Below are positions 44,278-51,841 of a DNA stretch of 64,000 nucleotides, piece after piece. A program made the translations under genes and the position numbers. Within the stretch, counting starts at the first letter, position 1, and each line of letters begins with the position of its first letter. This stretch comes from Thalassobius sp047123305 (GTDB lineage Bacteria; Pseudomonadota; Alphaproteobacteria; Rhodobacterales; Rhodobacteraceae). The stretch is from assembly GCF_047123305.1 (NCBI RefSeq), contig NZ_CP138918.1:3968001-4032000 (forward strand), given 5' to 3'. Under the pieces are notes generated by a model. It worked only from the letters and a program-made list of their open reading frames with translations. It was not told where the DNA came from and ran no database searches.

Positions 44278-44976
44278 TTAAGTCCGCGCTGCTTCAAAAG
44301 CCGCCCACGCCTGTTCAAAAGCCTCGAAATCGAAACCGTCCTGTTTCGCTGGCTCTAAGATCAGCTGTTCCGTTTCCAGCAATTTACGGATGGCGTTTTC
44401 CAGCTGGTCAATCACCTCGGTTGGGATCACCAAAGCACCGTGCCGGTCGGCATGCACCAAGTCGCCATCACGGATGCGCAGGCCAAAAATCTCAACCTCA
44501 GTGCCGATCTCACGCACATGGACAAACCCGTGGCTTGGCCCGACAGAGCCCGCGACCACCGGAAATGCGTCAGGCAAATCGCCAAGATCGCGCATGACAC
44601 CATTGGTCAGGGCGCCGCTGGTGCCCAGACCTTTGTGAACGGTGGTGTTGATTTCCCCCCAAAACGCACCGATGCAGTCTGGGAAGTCCAAATCCTCCAC
44701 CACGGTGATGGCAGGTCGTGGCCCTTCGGACATATGCTTGTAATAGGCCATGCGCCGGGCTTTGATCACCTCTGCGGGTTCTGTCGGGGGGGCAACGGCA
44801 GCGATTTTGGCCGTGCTGGCATAACCAACCATCGCGCCGCCATCGGGGTCCGAACACAGCATCGTGCCGCGGGTAAACCGGTCAAAGCCGCGTTTGCCCT
44901 GGGCAACCTCGATGGCATTGCAAACCGTCGGCGTATCCACCCGCCGCAAAAGCTCCAATAGGGTTGGCGTCATCAC
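44278..44976 (-). CDS. RraA/HMG-aldolase family protein
   Basis: A 232-residue RraA-like protein, the fold shared by RNase E regulator RraA and 4-hydroxy-4-methyl-2-oxoglutarate/oxaloacetate aldolases. The active-site segments are present: GTSGALTNGVMRDLGDLPDA (the Arg-Asp pair that holds Mg and pyruvate), VGPSHGFVHVREIGTEVEIF and VHADRHGALVIPTEVIDQL. Relatives in catabolic gene sets are aldolases or decarboxylases, so a retro-aldol step at the end of the local pathway is more likely than RNase regulation. It is the last gene of the long minus-strand operon and overlaps the hydrolase by ATGA. Confidence 0.87.
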   Translation of the reverse strand: MMTPTLLELLRRVDTPTVCNAIEVAQGKRGFDRFTRGTMLCSDPDGGAMVGYASTAKIAAVAPPTEPAEVIKARRMAYYKHMSEGPRPAITVVEDLDFPDCIGAFWGEINTTVHKGLGTSGALTNGVMRDLGDLPDAFPVVAGSVGPSHGFVHVREIGTEVEIFGLRIRDGDLVHADRHGALVIPTEVIDQLENAIRKLLETEQLILEPAKQDGFDFEAFEQAWAAFEAART

Positions 44977-45671
44977 GTCTCCTCCAGCCAGCGTTCCATC
45001 GCGGCATTTGTTAAATTCGGGCGTTCCAGCGGTGGCAAATGCCCCGCGCCCTCAATCATTTCCAAAGTAGCGTTCTGTATCAACGCGGCCATCTCCTGAT
45101 GGCGCGACACAGGGCAGAGCACATCGCCGCTGCCGCACAGCACCAGCGTCGGCACCCGTGTGTTGCGCAGCACCAGCGTCTGATCCGGGCGCGCCATCAG
45201 CGCGGCGGACTGGCGCAGAAACACCTCCGGCCCCAGATCCAGCGCCATATCCATGCAAAGCGCCAGAATGTCGCCGCGCCGGGCCCCGTAGCCCAGATAG
45301 CGCGGTTTCATCTCTTCGCGCATCACCTCAGCCAGTCGGCCTGTCTTCACCGCCGCGATCTGCGGCAACCGGTTGGATTTCACCTCGTCAAGCTCTGCCC
45401 TGTGGTTGGTGTCCAACAGCGCCAGCCGTTCCACCCGGTGCGGCGCCTGACGCAGCACCTCCATCGCGACAATCCCGCCCATCGACAGCCCCGCCAGCGC
45501 AAACCGCTCTGGTGCGTTACGCAGGACGCCCGCGGCCAGATCTTCCACAGTCTCCGCAAAGGAAATATCGGCCAGCACCACGCTGCGCCCCGCTGAAAAG
45601 GCCGCCACCTGCGGCGCCCAGAGCCGGGCGTCACACATCATGCCAGGGATCATCACCAAGGGGGTCTTCAC
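44973..45671 (-). CDS. Alpha/beta-fold hydrolase
   Basis: A 232-residue hydrolase with a complete catalytic triad: nucleophile Ser in FALAGLSMGGIVAMEVLRQA, Asp in LVLCGSGDVLCPVSRHQEMA and His in MIEGAGHLPPLERPN. The oxyanion-hole region is MIPGMMCDARLWAPQ. There is no signal peptide. The size and sequence resemble enol-lactone or ester hydrolases of catabolic pathways. It overlaps both neighbours by four bases (ATGA), so it is translated with the MetE-like and RraA-like genes. The substrate is unknown. Confidence 0.9.
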   Translation of the reverse strand: MKTPLVMIPGMMCDARLWAPQVAAFSAGRSVVLADISFAETVEDLAAGVLRNAPERFALAGLSMGGIVAMEVLRQAPHRVERLALLDTNHRAELDEVKSNRLPQIAAVKTGRLAEVMREEMKPRYLGYGARRGDILALCMDMALDLGPEVFLRQSAALMARPDQTLVLRNTRVPTLVLCGSGDVLCPVSRHQEMAALIQNATLEMIEGAGHLPPLERPNLTNAAMERWLEET

Positions 45672-46789
45672 AGCAAGGCTGCCCCTTCTGACAGGGCGGC
45701 CAATTTGGCATAGGCGATATCGGGATCCACCGCACCAAAGCCCGCAAAAGTGCCAAATCCACAGTCAGATCCGGCGATCACCCGGTCCCGGCCAACGATA
45801 CCTGTGAACCGATCAATCCGCTGCGCCACCAGTTCGGGATGTTCTACAAAGTTGGTGGTCGTATCCACCACACCCGGCACCAGCACCTTATCCTCGGGGA
45901 TTTCAGCACGGCGGTCGCGGAACACGGTCCATTCGTGAGCGTGGCGCGGGTTTGAGGTTTCAAACAACACATACCGCGATTTGGTCGCCATCAGTGTGGA
46001 AAAGACCTTGTCCATCGGTATGTCACAGCAATGCGGCCCCTCATAGTTGCCCCAGCAGATATGCACCCGCACCTTCTCCGCCGGCACGTTCTGCAGTGCG
46101 TGGTTCAGCGCCTCCACATGCATGTTGGCGACTTTGACAAACTCGGCATCGCTCAGATCGTTGAACAGCATATGGCGTGACAGCGCCAGATCCGGACAAT
46201 CCAGCTGCAGATCCAGCCCCGCGGACACGATGGTTTCATATTCTTCGCGCATCGCATCTGCGAGGGCGGCCAGATAGGCCTCGCGGGTTTTGTAGAAATC
46301 GTTTTGCAGGAACAGCGAGATCACACCGGGGCTGGCCGCATTCATGAAACCGCGCTCCGCCCCATGTTCCGCCATCGCCGCCTTGAGGTTGGCGATGTCT
46401 TTCTGCAACTCACCCTGCCCTTTTGAGGTCACCTCCCCCACACACATGGGCCGGGCATATTGCGGCGTGCCGCCATCATCGGCAATCCGCTGCAGGAAAC
46501 CGGGAAACATCTTCAGATCTGCCGGTGCATTGCGCGGGCTGTCCCCGGCAAACCCGGTGTAGCGGTCTTTCACATAGGTGGCATAGGAGATCTTGGAGGT
46601 TTCCCCGTCCGAGACGATGTCCACCCCGGCTGTCACCTGTTTGCGCACCGTTTCAGAAACCGCCGCGGTCATCGCCGCATCAAAGGCTGCGGGGTCATAA
46701 GCGGTTTCATTTTCACGGGCAAAGATGAAATCCACCACCTCCTGGCTGCGTGGCAATGAACCGACATGTGTGGTTTTGATCTTGGTCAT
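45668..46789 (-). CDS. MetE C-terminal-like (cobalamin-independent methionine synthase II family) alkyltransferase
   Basis: A 373-residue protein equivalent to the C-terminal catalytic half of MetE. Zinc ligands can be matched: His and Cys in VRVHICWGNYEGPHCC, Glu in VLFETSNPRHAHEW and the final Cys in AGSDCGFGTFAGF. The N-terminal TKIKTTHVGSLPRS is standard for this family. Stand-alone members include methyltransferases and epoxyalkane:coenzyme M transferase, where zinc activates a thiol. True methionine synthesis is less likely because the N-terminal half of MetE is absent and the gene sits in a catabolic operon. It may transfer a methyl or alkyl group from the substrate to a thiol or to a folate. 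Confidence 0.88.
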   Translation of the reverse strand: MTKIKTTHVGSLPRSQEVVDFIFARENETAYDPAAFDAAMTAAVSETVRKQVTAGVDIVSDGETSKISYATYVKDRYTGFAGDSPRNAPADLKMFPGFLQRIADDGGTPQYARPMCVGEVTSKGQGELQKDIANLKAAMAEHGAERGFMNAASPGVISLFLQNDFYKTREAYLAALADAMREEYETIVSAGLDLQLDCPDLALSRHMLFNDLSDAEFVKVANMHVEALNHALQNVPAEKVRVHICWGNYEGPHCCDIPMDKVFSTLMATKSRYVLFETSNPRHAHEWTVFRDRRAEIPEDKVLVPGVVDTTTNFVEHPELVAQRIDRFTGIVGRDRVIAGSDCGFGTFAGFGAVDPDIAYAKLAALSEGAALL

Positions 46790-46815
46790 TCTGCGTCCTC
46801 CCCTCAGATAGATGT

Positions 46816-46839
46816 CAGGCCCGACCTGCGCCGGGCCTG
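46816..46839 (-). repeat. Inverted repeat between bicupin and MetE-like genes
   Basis: CAGGCCCG and CGGGCCTG pair perfectly around an 8-base loop in the 62-bp gap between two co-directional genes. It may be an mRNA-stabilising or processing hairpin within the operon. No T-tract is present. Confidence 0.45.
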
Positions 46840-46851
46840 CTGTCTTAACGC

Positions 46852-47814
46852 TTAGGCGCCTGTCCAGGTGGCCCCGGCCGGATCATCGGTGGCGGTGATC
46901 CGATAGAGCCCCGCCTCACCGGTCATGGAGGGCGCGGCGCTGTAGCTTTCGCCCGGCATCACTACCGCCGTGTCACCGCTGGACAGCGTCACCTCAACAT
47001 CCTCGATCACAATGTGCCAATGGCCGCTGGCCGGCATCAGAACCACCGGCCGGTCTGCCTTCGCCATCTCGGTCATGGCAGAACCCCGGCTGAGGAAATC
47101 CACGTCAAAGCCCGGTTTGTCCTTGATCAGGGCGTTTTCCCCGATCACCGCCGCCGGAGCCTTGGACGATAGCGCCATCAGATCCCAATACCGGGCAACA
47201 TAGTGGCCAATCACATCACCGACGGGCACCTCAGGATAGGCTTTCAGCTCTTCCTCGCTTAGCACCGGCATGGGCTGCACGTTATGTGGCAGTTCCTCAC
47301 CCTTCTTGCTGTCATAAAGCACGCCGTTGTTGCCCAGCATCAGACCATGCGCCTGCGCATCCTCGATCACCTGCGGGGCCCAGGTCACCCCGCCGCCGGC
47401 GTCATCTCCGCCCAGGATCGACATGATCATGCCGTAGTCCTGACCCACGTTTTCAAAGCCACGGAAGATGCCGGTGGGGATGTTGAAGATATCGCCTTCC
47501 TCGGCAATGAATTCCCCCGCCGTGCCATAGCGCCCCCAGAAGAAGCGCCAGCGCCCCTTGGCGACAAAAAACACCTCAGCTGTGGTGTGGCTGTGCAGTG
47601 AGTTGCGGCACTTCGGCGGCTGGCCTGCCGCACCGATGTTGAAGCCGATTTTATCGGTGATATGGACGTGCTGATCCGGGCTTTCGGAGACGCCGCCCCC
47701 CACAATAGTGAAGTTTTCCTTCTGGTCACTGCCCGGGGTATGGGCGTCGATGAAGGCGGTTTTGCACGGGCGCAGCTCGCCATAACGAACGATGCGGGAT
47801 TGAATGCTACTCAT
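46852..47814 (-). CDS. Bicupin protein (incomplete metal site)
   Basis: A 320-residue protein with two cupin barrels. In the first, motif 1 is complete (NSLHSHTTAEVFFVAKGRWR, HxH-x3-E), but motif 2 reads GDIFNIPTGIFRGFENVG, with Arg where the fourth metal-binding His normally is. The second barrel (MPASGHWHIVIEDVEVTLSS, AVVMPGESYSAAP) has only a partial HxH motif. The fold resembles gentisate/homogentisate-type dioxygenases or isomerases, but with a three-ligand site a dioxygenase assignment is unsafe. It sits in the long catabolic operon between a SnoaL-like gene and the MetE-like gene. Confidence 0.85.
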   Translation of the reverse strand: MSSIQSRIVRYGELRPCKTAFIDAHTPGSDQKENFTIVGGGVSESPDQHVHITDKIGFNIGAAGQPPKCRNSLHSHTTAEVFFVAKGRWRFFWGRYGTAGEFIAEEGDIFNIPTGIFRGFENVGQDYGMIMSILGGDDAGGGVTWAPQVIEDAQAHGLMLGNNGVLYDSKKGEELPHNVQPMPVLSEEELKAYPEVPVGDVIGHYVARYWDLMALSSKAPAAVIGENALIKDKPGFDVDFLSRGSAMTEMAKADRPVVLMPASGHWHIVIEDVEVTLSSGDTAVVMPGESYSAAPSMTGEAGLYRITATDDPAGATWTGA

Positions 47815-47830
47815 GTCTGTTCTCCTGTGA

Positions 47831-47861
47831 AAGTTGGGCTTGAAAGGATCAAACCCAACTT
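47831..47861 (-). repeat. Intercistronic hairpin upstream of the bicupin gene
   Basis: AAGTTGGG-C-TTGA pairs with TCAA-A-CCCAACTT around a 5-base loop, giving a 12-bp stem with one mismatch. It lies in the 151-bp gap between the SnoaL-like gene and the bicupin start. On the minus strand it ends ACTTT and is followed directly by the bicupin AGGAG, so it could attenuate or set an RNA-processing site. Confidence 0.5.
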
Positions 47862-47965
47862 CCCGGTGGGCGGTTGTTCAGCCGCCGTGCCCGCCGCGAC
47901 GCAAAGAAGGCATGCGCCCGCTGCCCCGCCTGACTGGCATCCAGATATGAGGTCCCAAGACTCAC

Positions 47966-48955
47966 TCAGAGATCCCCGCTATGCAGCAAGATCTGCTTCC
48001 AAATGGCGGTTTCATCAAACAGCGTCCATTCGCGGCGCAGCTTGATCTGCCCGCCAATCAACTCGCCCCATTCGGCGTGGCTGATGCCCAGCACATAGAG
48101 TTCCGCCCCCGTCGGCGCACCAAAACAGCCCCAGCCATCGTGCTTGCCGTGCAGGCTCCAACGCAGAGCCGATCGGGGCGGCATGTTGGGATCATCGCGG
48201 CCAATCTGATGGTGGATCGTGAACTTGGCCGAGGGCATGGCCGCGCGCAGCGACATCCAGAACCGGTCAACTGGATCCCAGCTGTGGCCGGAGGCGCCGC
48301 CGGGGTATTCGGTTTGCACGGCGCGATCATACTCGCGCTCAACCGCTGCCATATCCGCCGCCATCATGGCGCTCAGCAGATCGGCATGGCGCTGCCCCCA
48401 AGCATTGTCATTGCCGCGCCCCTTGTAAGGCCCTTCAAGGTCATTGGCGGGTGACAGCGGCTTCACGCAGGCCTCAGGCCCGCCTTCGCGCGCGATCAGA
48501 TCGCGGGTGAAATCCTTGGGATCCCAGCCCATCTGGCGCACCACCGCGCCGTTGTCACGGATCAGCCATTCATCATCGATGGCGTTATTCTTGGCATGAC
48601 AATCGGCCAAAATCCGGTAGGCCAATTTCTTGCCCGTCGCCGGCCCAAACATCCCGTCGCCCAGATGGGTCGCGGTGGACATGATCCGGTGGCTCGACAG
48701 CATGCCCTCTTCCGGCGTGCCGGACCAGATGACGTCTTCACCCAAAAGGGCGCGGTCAGGAAACTCCGCCAATGTTGCGGCGGTGGCGGCAATCACCCCT
48801 TGGTTGCCGGTTGAGACTGACCCGGGCATCCGCACCACAATGTCGGGCGCATAGTATTCATGCAGCGTTGCAAGGCCGCGATCTTCCCAGATCTCCTTGG
48901 TGATCCCGACGATATAGTCCGGGAAATCAGTGAATTTGGGATCAAACCCCTTCAT
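47966..48955 (-). CDS. SnoaL/NTF2-like protein A (two-domain)
   Basis: A 329-residue protein built from two SnoaL-type (NTF2-like) cone domains, at about residues 10-150 and 180-325. The first reads WEDRGLATLHEYYAPDIVVR, VIAATAATLAEFPDRALLGE and NAIDDEWLIRDNGAVVRQMG; the second AKFTIHHQIGRDDPNMPPRS, LRWSLHGKHDGWGCFGAPTG and LRREWTLFDETAIWKQILL. SnoaL relatives are cyclases, isomerases or dehydratases acting on carbonyl substrates through a His/Asp pair. It overlaps the LacI gene by 14 bases. It is more divergent than the other three SnoaL-like proteins of this locus. Reaction unknown. Confidence 0.85.
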   Translation of the reverse strand: MKGFDPKFTDFPDYIVGITKEIWEDRGLATLHEYYAPDIVVRMPGSVSTGNQGVIAATAATLAEFPDRALLGEDVIWSGTPEEGMLSSHRIMSTATHLGDGMFGPATGKKLAYRILADCHAKNNAIDDEWLIRDNGAVVRQMGWDPKDFTRDLIAREGGPEACVKPLSPANDLEGPYKGRGNDNAWGQRHADLLSAMMAADMAAVEREYDRAVQTEYPGGASGHSWDPVDRFWMSLRAAMPSAKFTIHHQIGRDDPNMPPRSALRWSLHGKHDGWGCFGAPTGAELYVLGISHAEWGELIGGQIKLRREWTLFDETAIWKQILLHSGDL

Positions 48956-49970
48956 CTAGCCATCCTTCTGGTACTCTGGCCGATCCGCGCACAATCAACG
49001 GACCATCAATGGTCTCACGGCGCGGGGCGGCAGTATTTGGATTATCGATATGAGCCATCAGGGCTGACACTGTGGCTTCCACCATCCGGTTCACGGGCTG
49101 GCGAATTGTGGTCAGGTCGTAGGCGCCCCAGGCGGCCATTGGCACATCATCGTAGCCCACGACGGAAACCTCGCGGCCAACCTCGACGCCTTGTTTGCGT
49201 AGGTGGTCGATGACTGCAAAGGCCATGTGGTCGTTGCCCACAAAAATCGCGTCGGGATCCTGCTCCTTCAGCAACCGGTCCGCGCATTCCATCGCCACTT
49301 CACGGCTGTACATGCCATCGAGCGTTGCAACCGGCGCTACGCCTGAGGCTGCCAGACCTTCTCCAAATCCCTGTCGACGTTCGCGCCCCGTTGAGCTGCC
49401 CTGCCAACCCGAGATATGGGCGATCCGTTGATGCCCTCCGGCCACAAGGAATTCAGCCACCTGCCGTCCGCCCGCGATATTGTCCGAGGTAACCTCGACA
49501 AAGGGGCTGTGATCTTGGCCTCGGTTGAACAGAACAACCGGAATGCCTGCCTGCGTCGCCCGTTCGGCCAGATCCGAAGACAGCGAGACCGAGGCCGCAA
49601 CAATGCCATCCACCTGATAGTCCATCAGATCCTGAATCACCGATTCAACCCCGTCCGAGGAGTTCGGCGCAGTGAAAATCAGGATGTGATAACCCTGTTC
49701 CTGCAAAGCGTTCGACAGTTTCTCCAGCACAATCGGATAGAACTGGTTTTCCAAATAGGCCACGACCAGCCCGATGATCCGGCTTTTGCCGGACACCATG
49801 GCGCGGGCCAAGTTGTTCGGGCGGTAACCCAGTTCCTCGGCGGCTTTGCGCACCTTAGCAATGGTCGCCTTGGAGGCAGAGGCGCCCGGCGTGAACACCC
49901 GGCTGACCGCGGATTGGCTGACACCCGCCCGGCGGGCCACTTCGGTGGAGGTGACTTTACTTGCGCTCAT
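48942..49970 (-). CDS. LacI family transcriptional regulator (catabolic locus)
   Basis: A 342-residue repressor embedded in the long operon. The N-terminal HTH reads STEVARRAGVSQSAVSRVFT, then ATIAKVRKAAEELGYRPNNL and the hinge NLARAMVSGKSRIIGLVVAY. The ligand domain has HQRIAHISGWQGSSTGRERR and DAIFVGNDHMAFAVIDHLRK. ATG 49970 overlaps the SDR stop by ATGA; five upstream codons are also open. Location within the operon suggests autoregulation through the palindromes at 58228 and 58283, about 8 kb upstream in the operon's promoter region. Those sites have the 14-bp dyad shape of LacI operators. Confidence 0.92.
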   Translation of the reverse strand: MSASKVTSTEVARRAGVSQSAVSRVFTPGASASKATIAKVRKAAEELGYRPNNLARAMVSGKSRIIGLVVAYLENQFYPIVLEKLSNALQEQGYHILIFTAPNSSDGVESVIQDLMDYQVDGIVAASVSLSSDLAERATQAGIPVVLFNRGQDHSPFVEVTSDNIAGGRQVAEFLVAGGHQRIAHISGWQGSSTGRERRQGFGEGLAASGVAPVATLDGMYSREVAMECADRLLKEQDPDAIFVGNDHMAFAVIDHLRKQGVEVGREVSVVGYDDVPMAAWGAYDLTTIRQPVNRMVEATVSALMAHIDNPNTAAPRRETIDGPLIVRGSARVPEGWLDEGV

Positions 49971-50734
49971 CAGTCTGCCGTCCACCCGCCGTCAATTAAC
50001 ATCGAGGTACCGGTGACCAGAGCGGAGGCGTCAGAGGCCAGGTAAACCACCGCGCCCATGATATCCTCGACCTCGCCAATGCGGCCCAGCTTGATCTTTT
50101 CCTCCACCCAGGCCTTGCGGTCTGGTCGCTCAAACGTCTGCGCGGTCAAGGGCGTGCGAATGAAGGTTGGGCAGACCGTGTTTATGCGGATCTGCGACGG
50201 GCCCCATTCGATGGCCATGGATTTCACCATACCCTCCAGCCCATGTTTGGAGGCACAATAGACCGCTCGGTCCACCCCGCCGACATGGCCCATCTGGCTG
50301 GAGATATGGATGATTGACCCCTTCTTGCCCGCCGCAATCATCGCCTTGGCGGCATAGGCCGACAGGAAATAGGCCGAGCGCAGGTTTAGCCCCATCGCGG
50401 CATCGTAATCCTCGGGCGTGGTTTCAATCGCAGGCGTATGCCGCGCCAGCCCGGCGGAGTTCACAACGATGTCCAGATCCAGATCGGCCACCGCCGCCGC
50501 AACCGCTGTCAGATCGCTCTGATCCAGTTGCAGCGCCTCAGCGCTGTATCCCGCAGTCTGCATCGCGGTGACAGTTTCTGTCAGTTTGTCACCCCCACGA
50601 GCGGCGCAGATCACATGCGCGCCCGCCTCGGCCAGCGCCACGGCGCAGCCCTGCCCGATGCCTGAGGAGGCGCCGGTGACAAGGGCACGTTTGCCGCTGA
50701 GTGAAAACGAAGGGGTGCGGGGCAGATCTATCAT
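49970..50734 (-). CDS. SDR-family oxidoreductase
   Basis: A 254-residue classical short-chain dehydrogenase. The cofactor loop is ALVTGASSGIGQGCAVALAE (TGxxxGIG); the strand-4 motif is DIVVNSAGLARHTPAI; the catalytic Ser, Tyr and Lys are in IHISSQMGHVGG and AVYCASKHGLEGMVKS; then RINTVCPTFIRTPLT and TSMLIDGGWTAD close the fold. An Arg after the second strand (CAARGGDKL) suggests NADP(H). It overlaps its neighbours on both sides by ATGA. It probably oxidises a hydroxyl group of the imported compound to a ketone. Confidence 0.93.
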   Translation of the reverse strand: MIDLPRTPSFSLSGKRALVTGASSGIGQGCAVALAEAGAHVICAARGGDKLTETVTAMQTAGYSAEALQLDQSDLTAVAAAVADLDLDIVVNSAGLARHTPAIETTPEDYDAAMGLNLRSAYFLSAYAAKAMIAAGKKGSIIHISSQMGHVGGVDRAVYCASKHGLEGMVKSMAIEWGPSQIRINTVCPTFIRTPLTAQTFERPDRKAWVEEKIKLGRIGEVEDIMGAVVYLASDASALVTGTSMLIDGGWTAD

Positions 50735-51789
50735 TGGGTCATTCCATCCGGGATATTCAAGCGCGCCATGCTGCGCGCTTTATTGAATTCACGCAATCGC
50801 GCAAAAACGTCCACACCCAATTGCCGGTAGACGTCCAACAGATCAACCAAGACCCAGTTTTCACGGATCTTGCCGCCCTCAACCCGCCAGAAATCCAGCG
50901 ACCGTAGTGAGATCTTGCGCCCCGCCGGGGCAATACCGAGCCAGCCGTCCTGAGACAGGGCCTGCATCATGTTGGGCCAACCGGTGACCGCCGCGTAATT
51001 GCCATCGCCAAAGAAATGATGCGTCACCTCACCCTCATGCTGGCCGCGATCCGGCATGGCGTTCAGAAACGGGATCTGATGCCAATTGCGAAACCCGGCA
51101 TGCCCGCGTGCGGTGCCGATGCCCGCAGGGCCGTACCAATTCATGCGCCTGTCCCAAAACCGCTCCATTTCCATAACCTTAGGATTTGGATCCGCCGGAT
51201 GACGCACCAGCGCCTGCAACATATCGACAATCAACTGACAACTGGCCTGCCCCTGCGCCGCATCATAAGGCCCCGGCACCAGCCCGTCCTGCGTGGCGGG
51301 CCCCGGCACATGCCAGTCTTTGCCAAGCGCGGGCGCCATCGCCCAGGCGCCGGCCTGCATCATCACCTCAGGGATGTCCCAAAGCGCCTGCACCTCAACG
51401 ACCTTGCCCGCCTCAAAGCGGAAAAACTCGTGATAGCGCATGGCGGTCAGATGGCCGGTGGGCGGAATATCCAGCCAAGGGGCAGTAAACACACCCATGT
51501 AGCTGCCGGCGCAACCAACCCAGTGCTGGCCCTGATCGTCCGTTCCGGCCATGACGATATAGTCACGCCGTTCCAGATCCGGCATCGCCTGCAACAGCGG
51601 TGCATAGGCGCATTCAAAAAACGCCTCAGCCCCCACCATTTCGCCCAAAGGATGGCCCAGCCGCACCACGGCATCCGGCGCCAGCAGGTCCTGCAGCGCA
51701 GCGGTCACAGCAGGGGCATCAAAATCATAAGCTGCCTGCCGGAAGCTTTGGATCAGCGCCTTGTGATGCGTGTGTTGGTCCATTTTCAT
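50731..51789 (-). CDS. SnoaL/NTF2-like protein B (two-domain)
   Basis: A 352-residue protein with two SnoaL-like domains. The first ends with TAPWLDIPPTGHLTAMRYHE, FEAGKVVEVQALWDIPEVMM; the second has RRMNWYGPAGIGTARG, YAAVTGWPNMMQALSQDGWL and LDFWRVEGGKIRENWVLVDL, then LDVYRQLGVDVFAR. Protein D (58311) aligns with it throughout, and protein C matches its second domain, so the three are homologues by duplication. The frame is open upstream; ATG 51789 or ATG 51783 are both possible. It lies between the SDR (ATGA overlap) and the HisD-like gene. The reaction is unknown. Confidence 0.86.
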   Translation of the reverse strand: MKMDQHTHHKALIQSFRQAAYDFDAPAVTAALQDLLAPDAVVRLGHPLGEMVGAEAFFECAYAPLLQAMPDLERRDYIVMAGTDDQGQHWVGCAGSYMGVFTAPWLDIPPTGHLTAMRYHEFFRFEAGKVVEVQALWDIPEVMMQAGAWAMAPALGKDWHVPGPATQDGLVPGPYDAAQGQASCQLIVDMLQALVRHPADPNPKVMEMERFWDRRMNWYGPAGIGTARGHAGFRNWHQIPFLNAMPDRGQHEGEVTHHFFGDGNYAAVTGWPNMMQALSQDGWLGIAPAGRKISLRSLDFWRVEGGKIRENWVLVDLLDVYRQLGVDVFARLREFNKARSMARLNIPDGMTQ

Positions 51790-51841
51790 CTTGCCAGAAC
51801 TACTCCGGGGAGCGCGAGGGGCTGGCCCCTCGCCCCTTTGA

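Noticed and set aside
44278..44976. RraA as regulator of RNase E
   Set aside because: The gene overlaps catabolic enzyme genes and retains the aldolase Arg-Asp and metal-site residues, so an aldolase role fits better.
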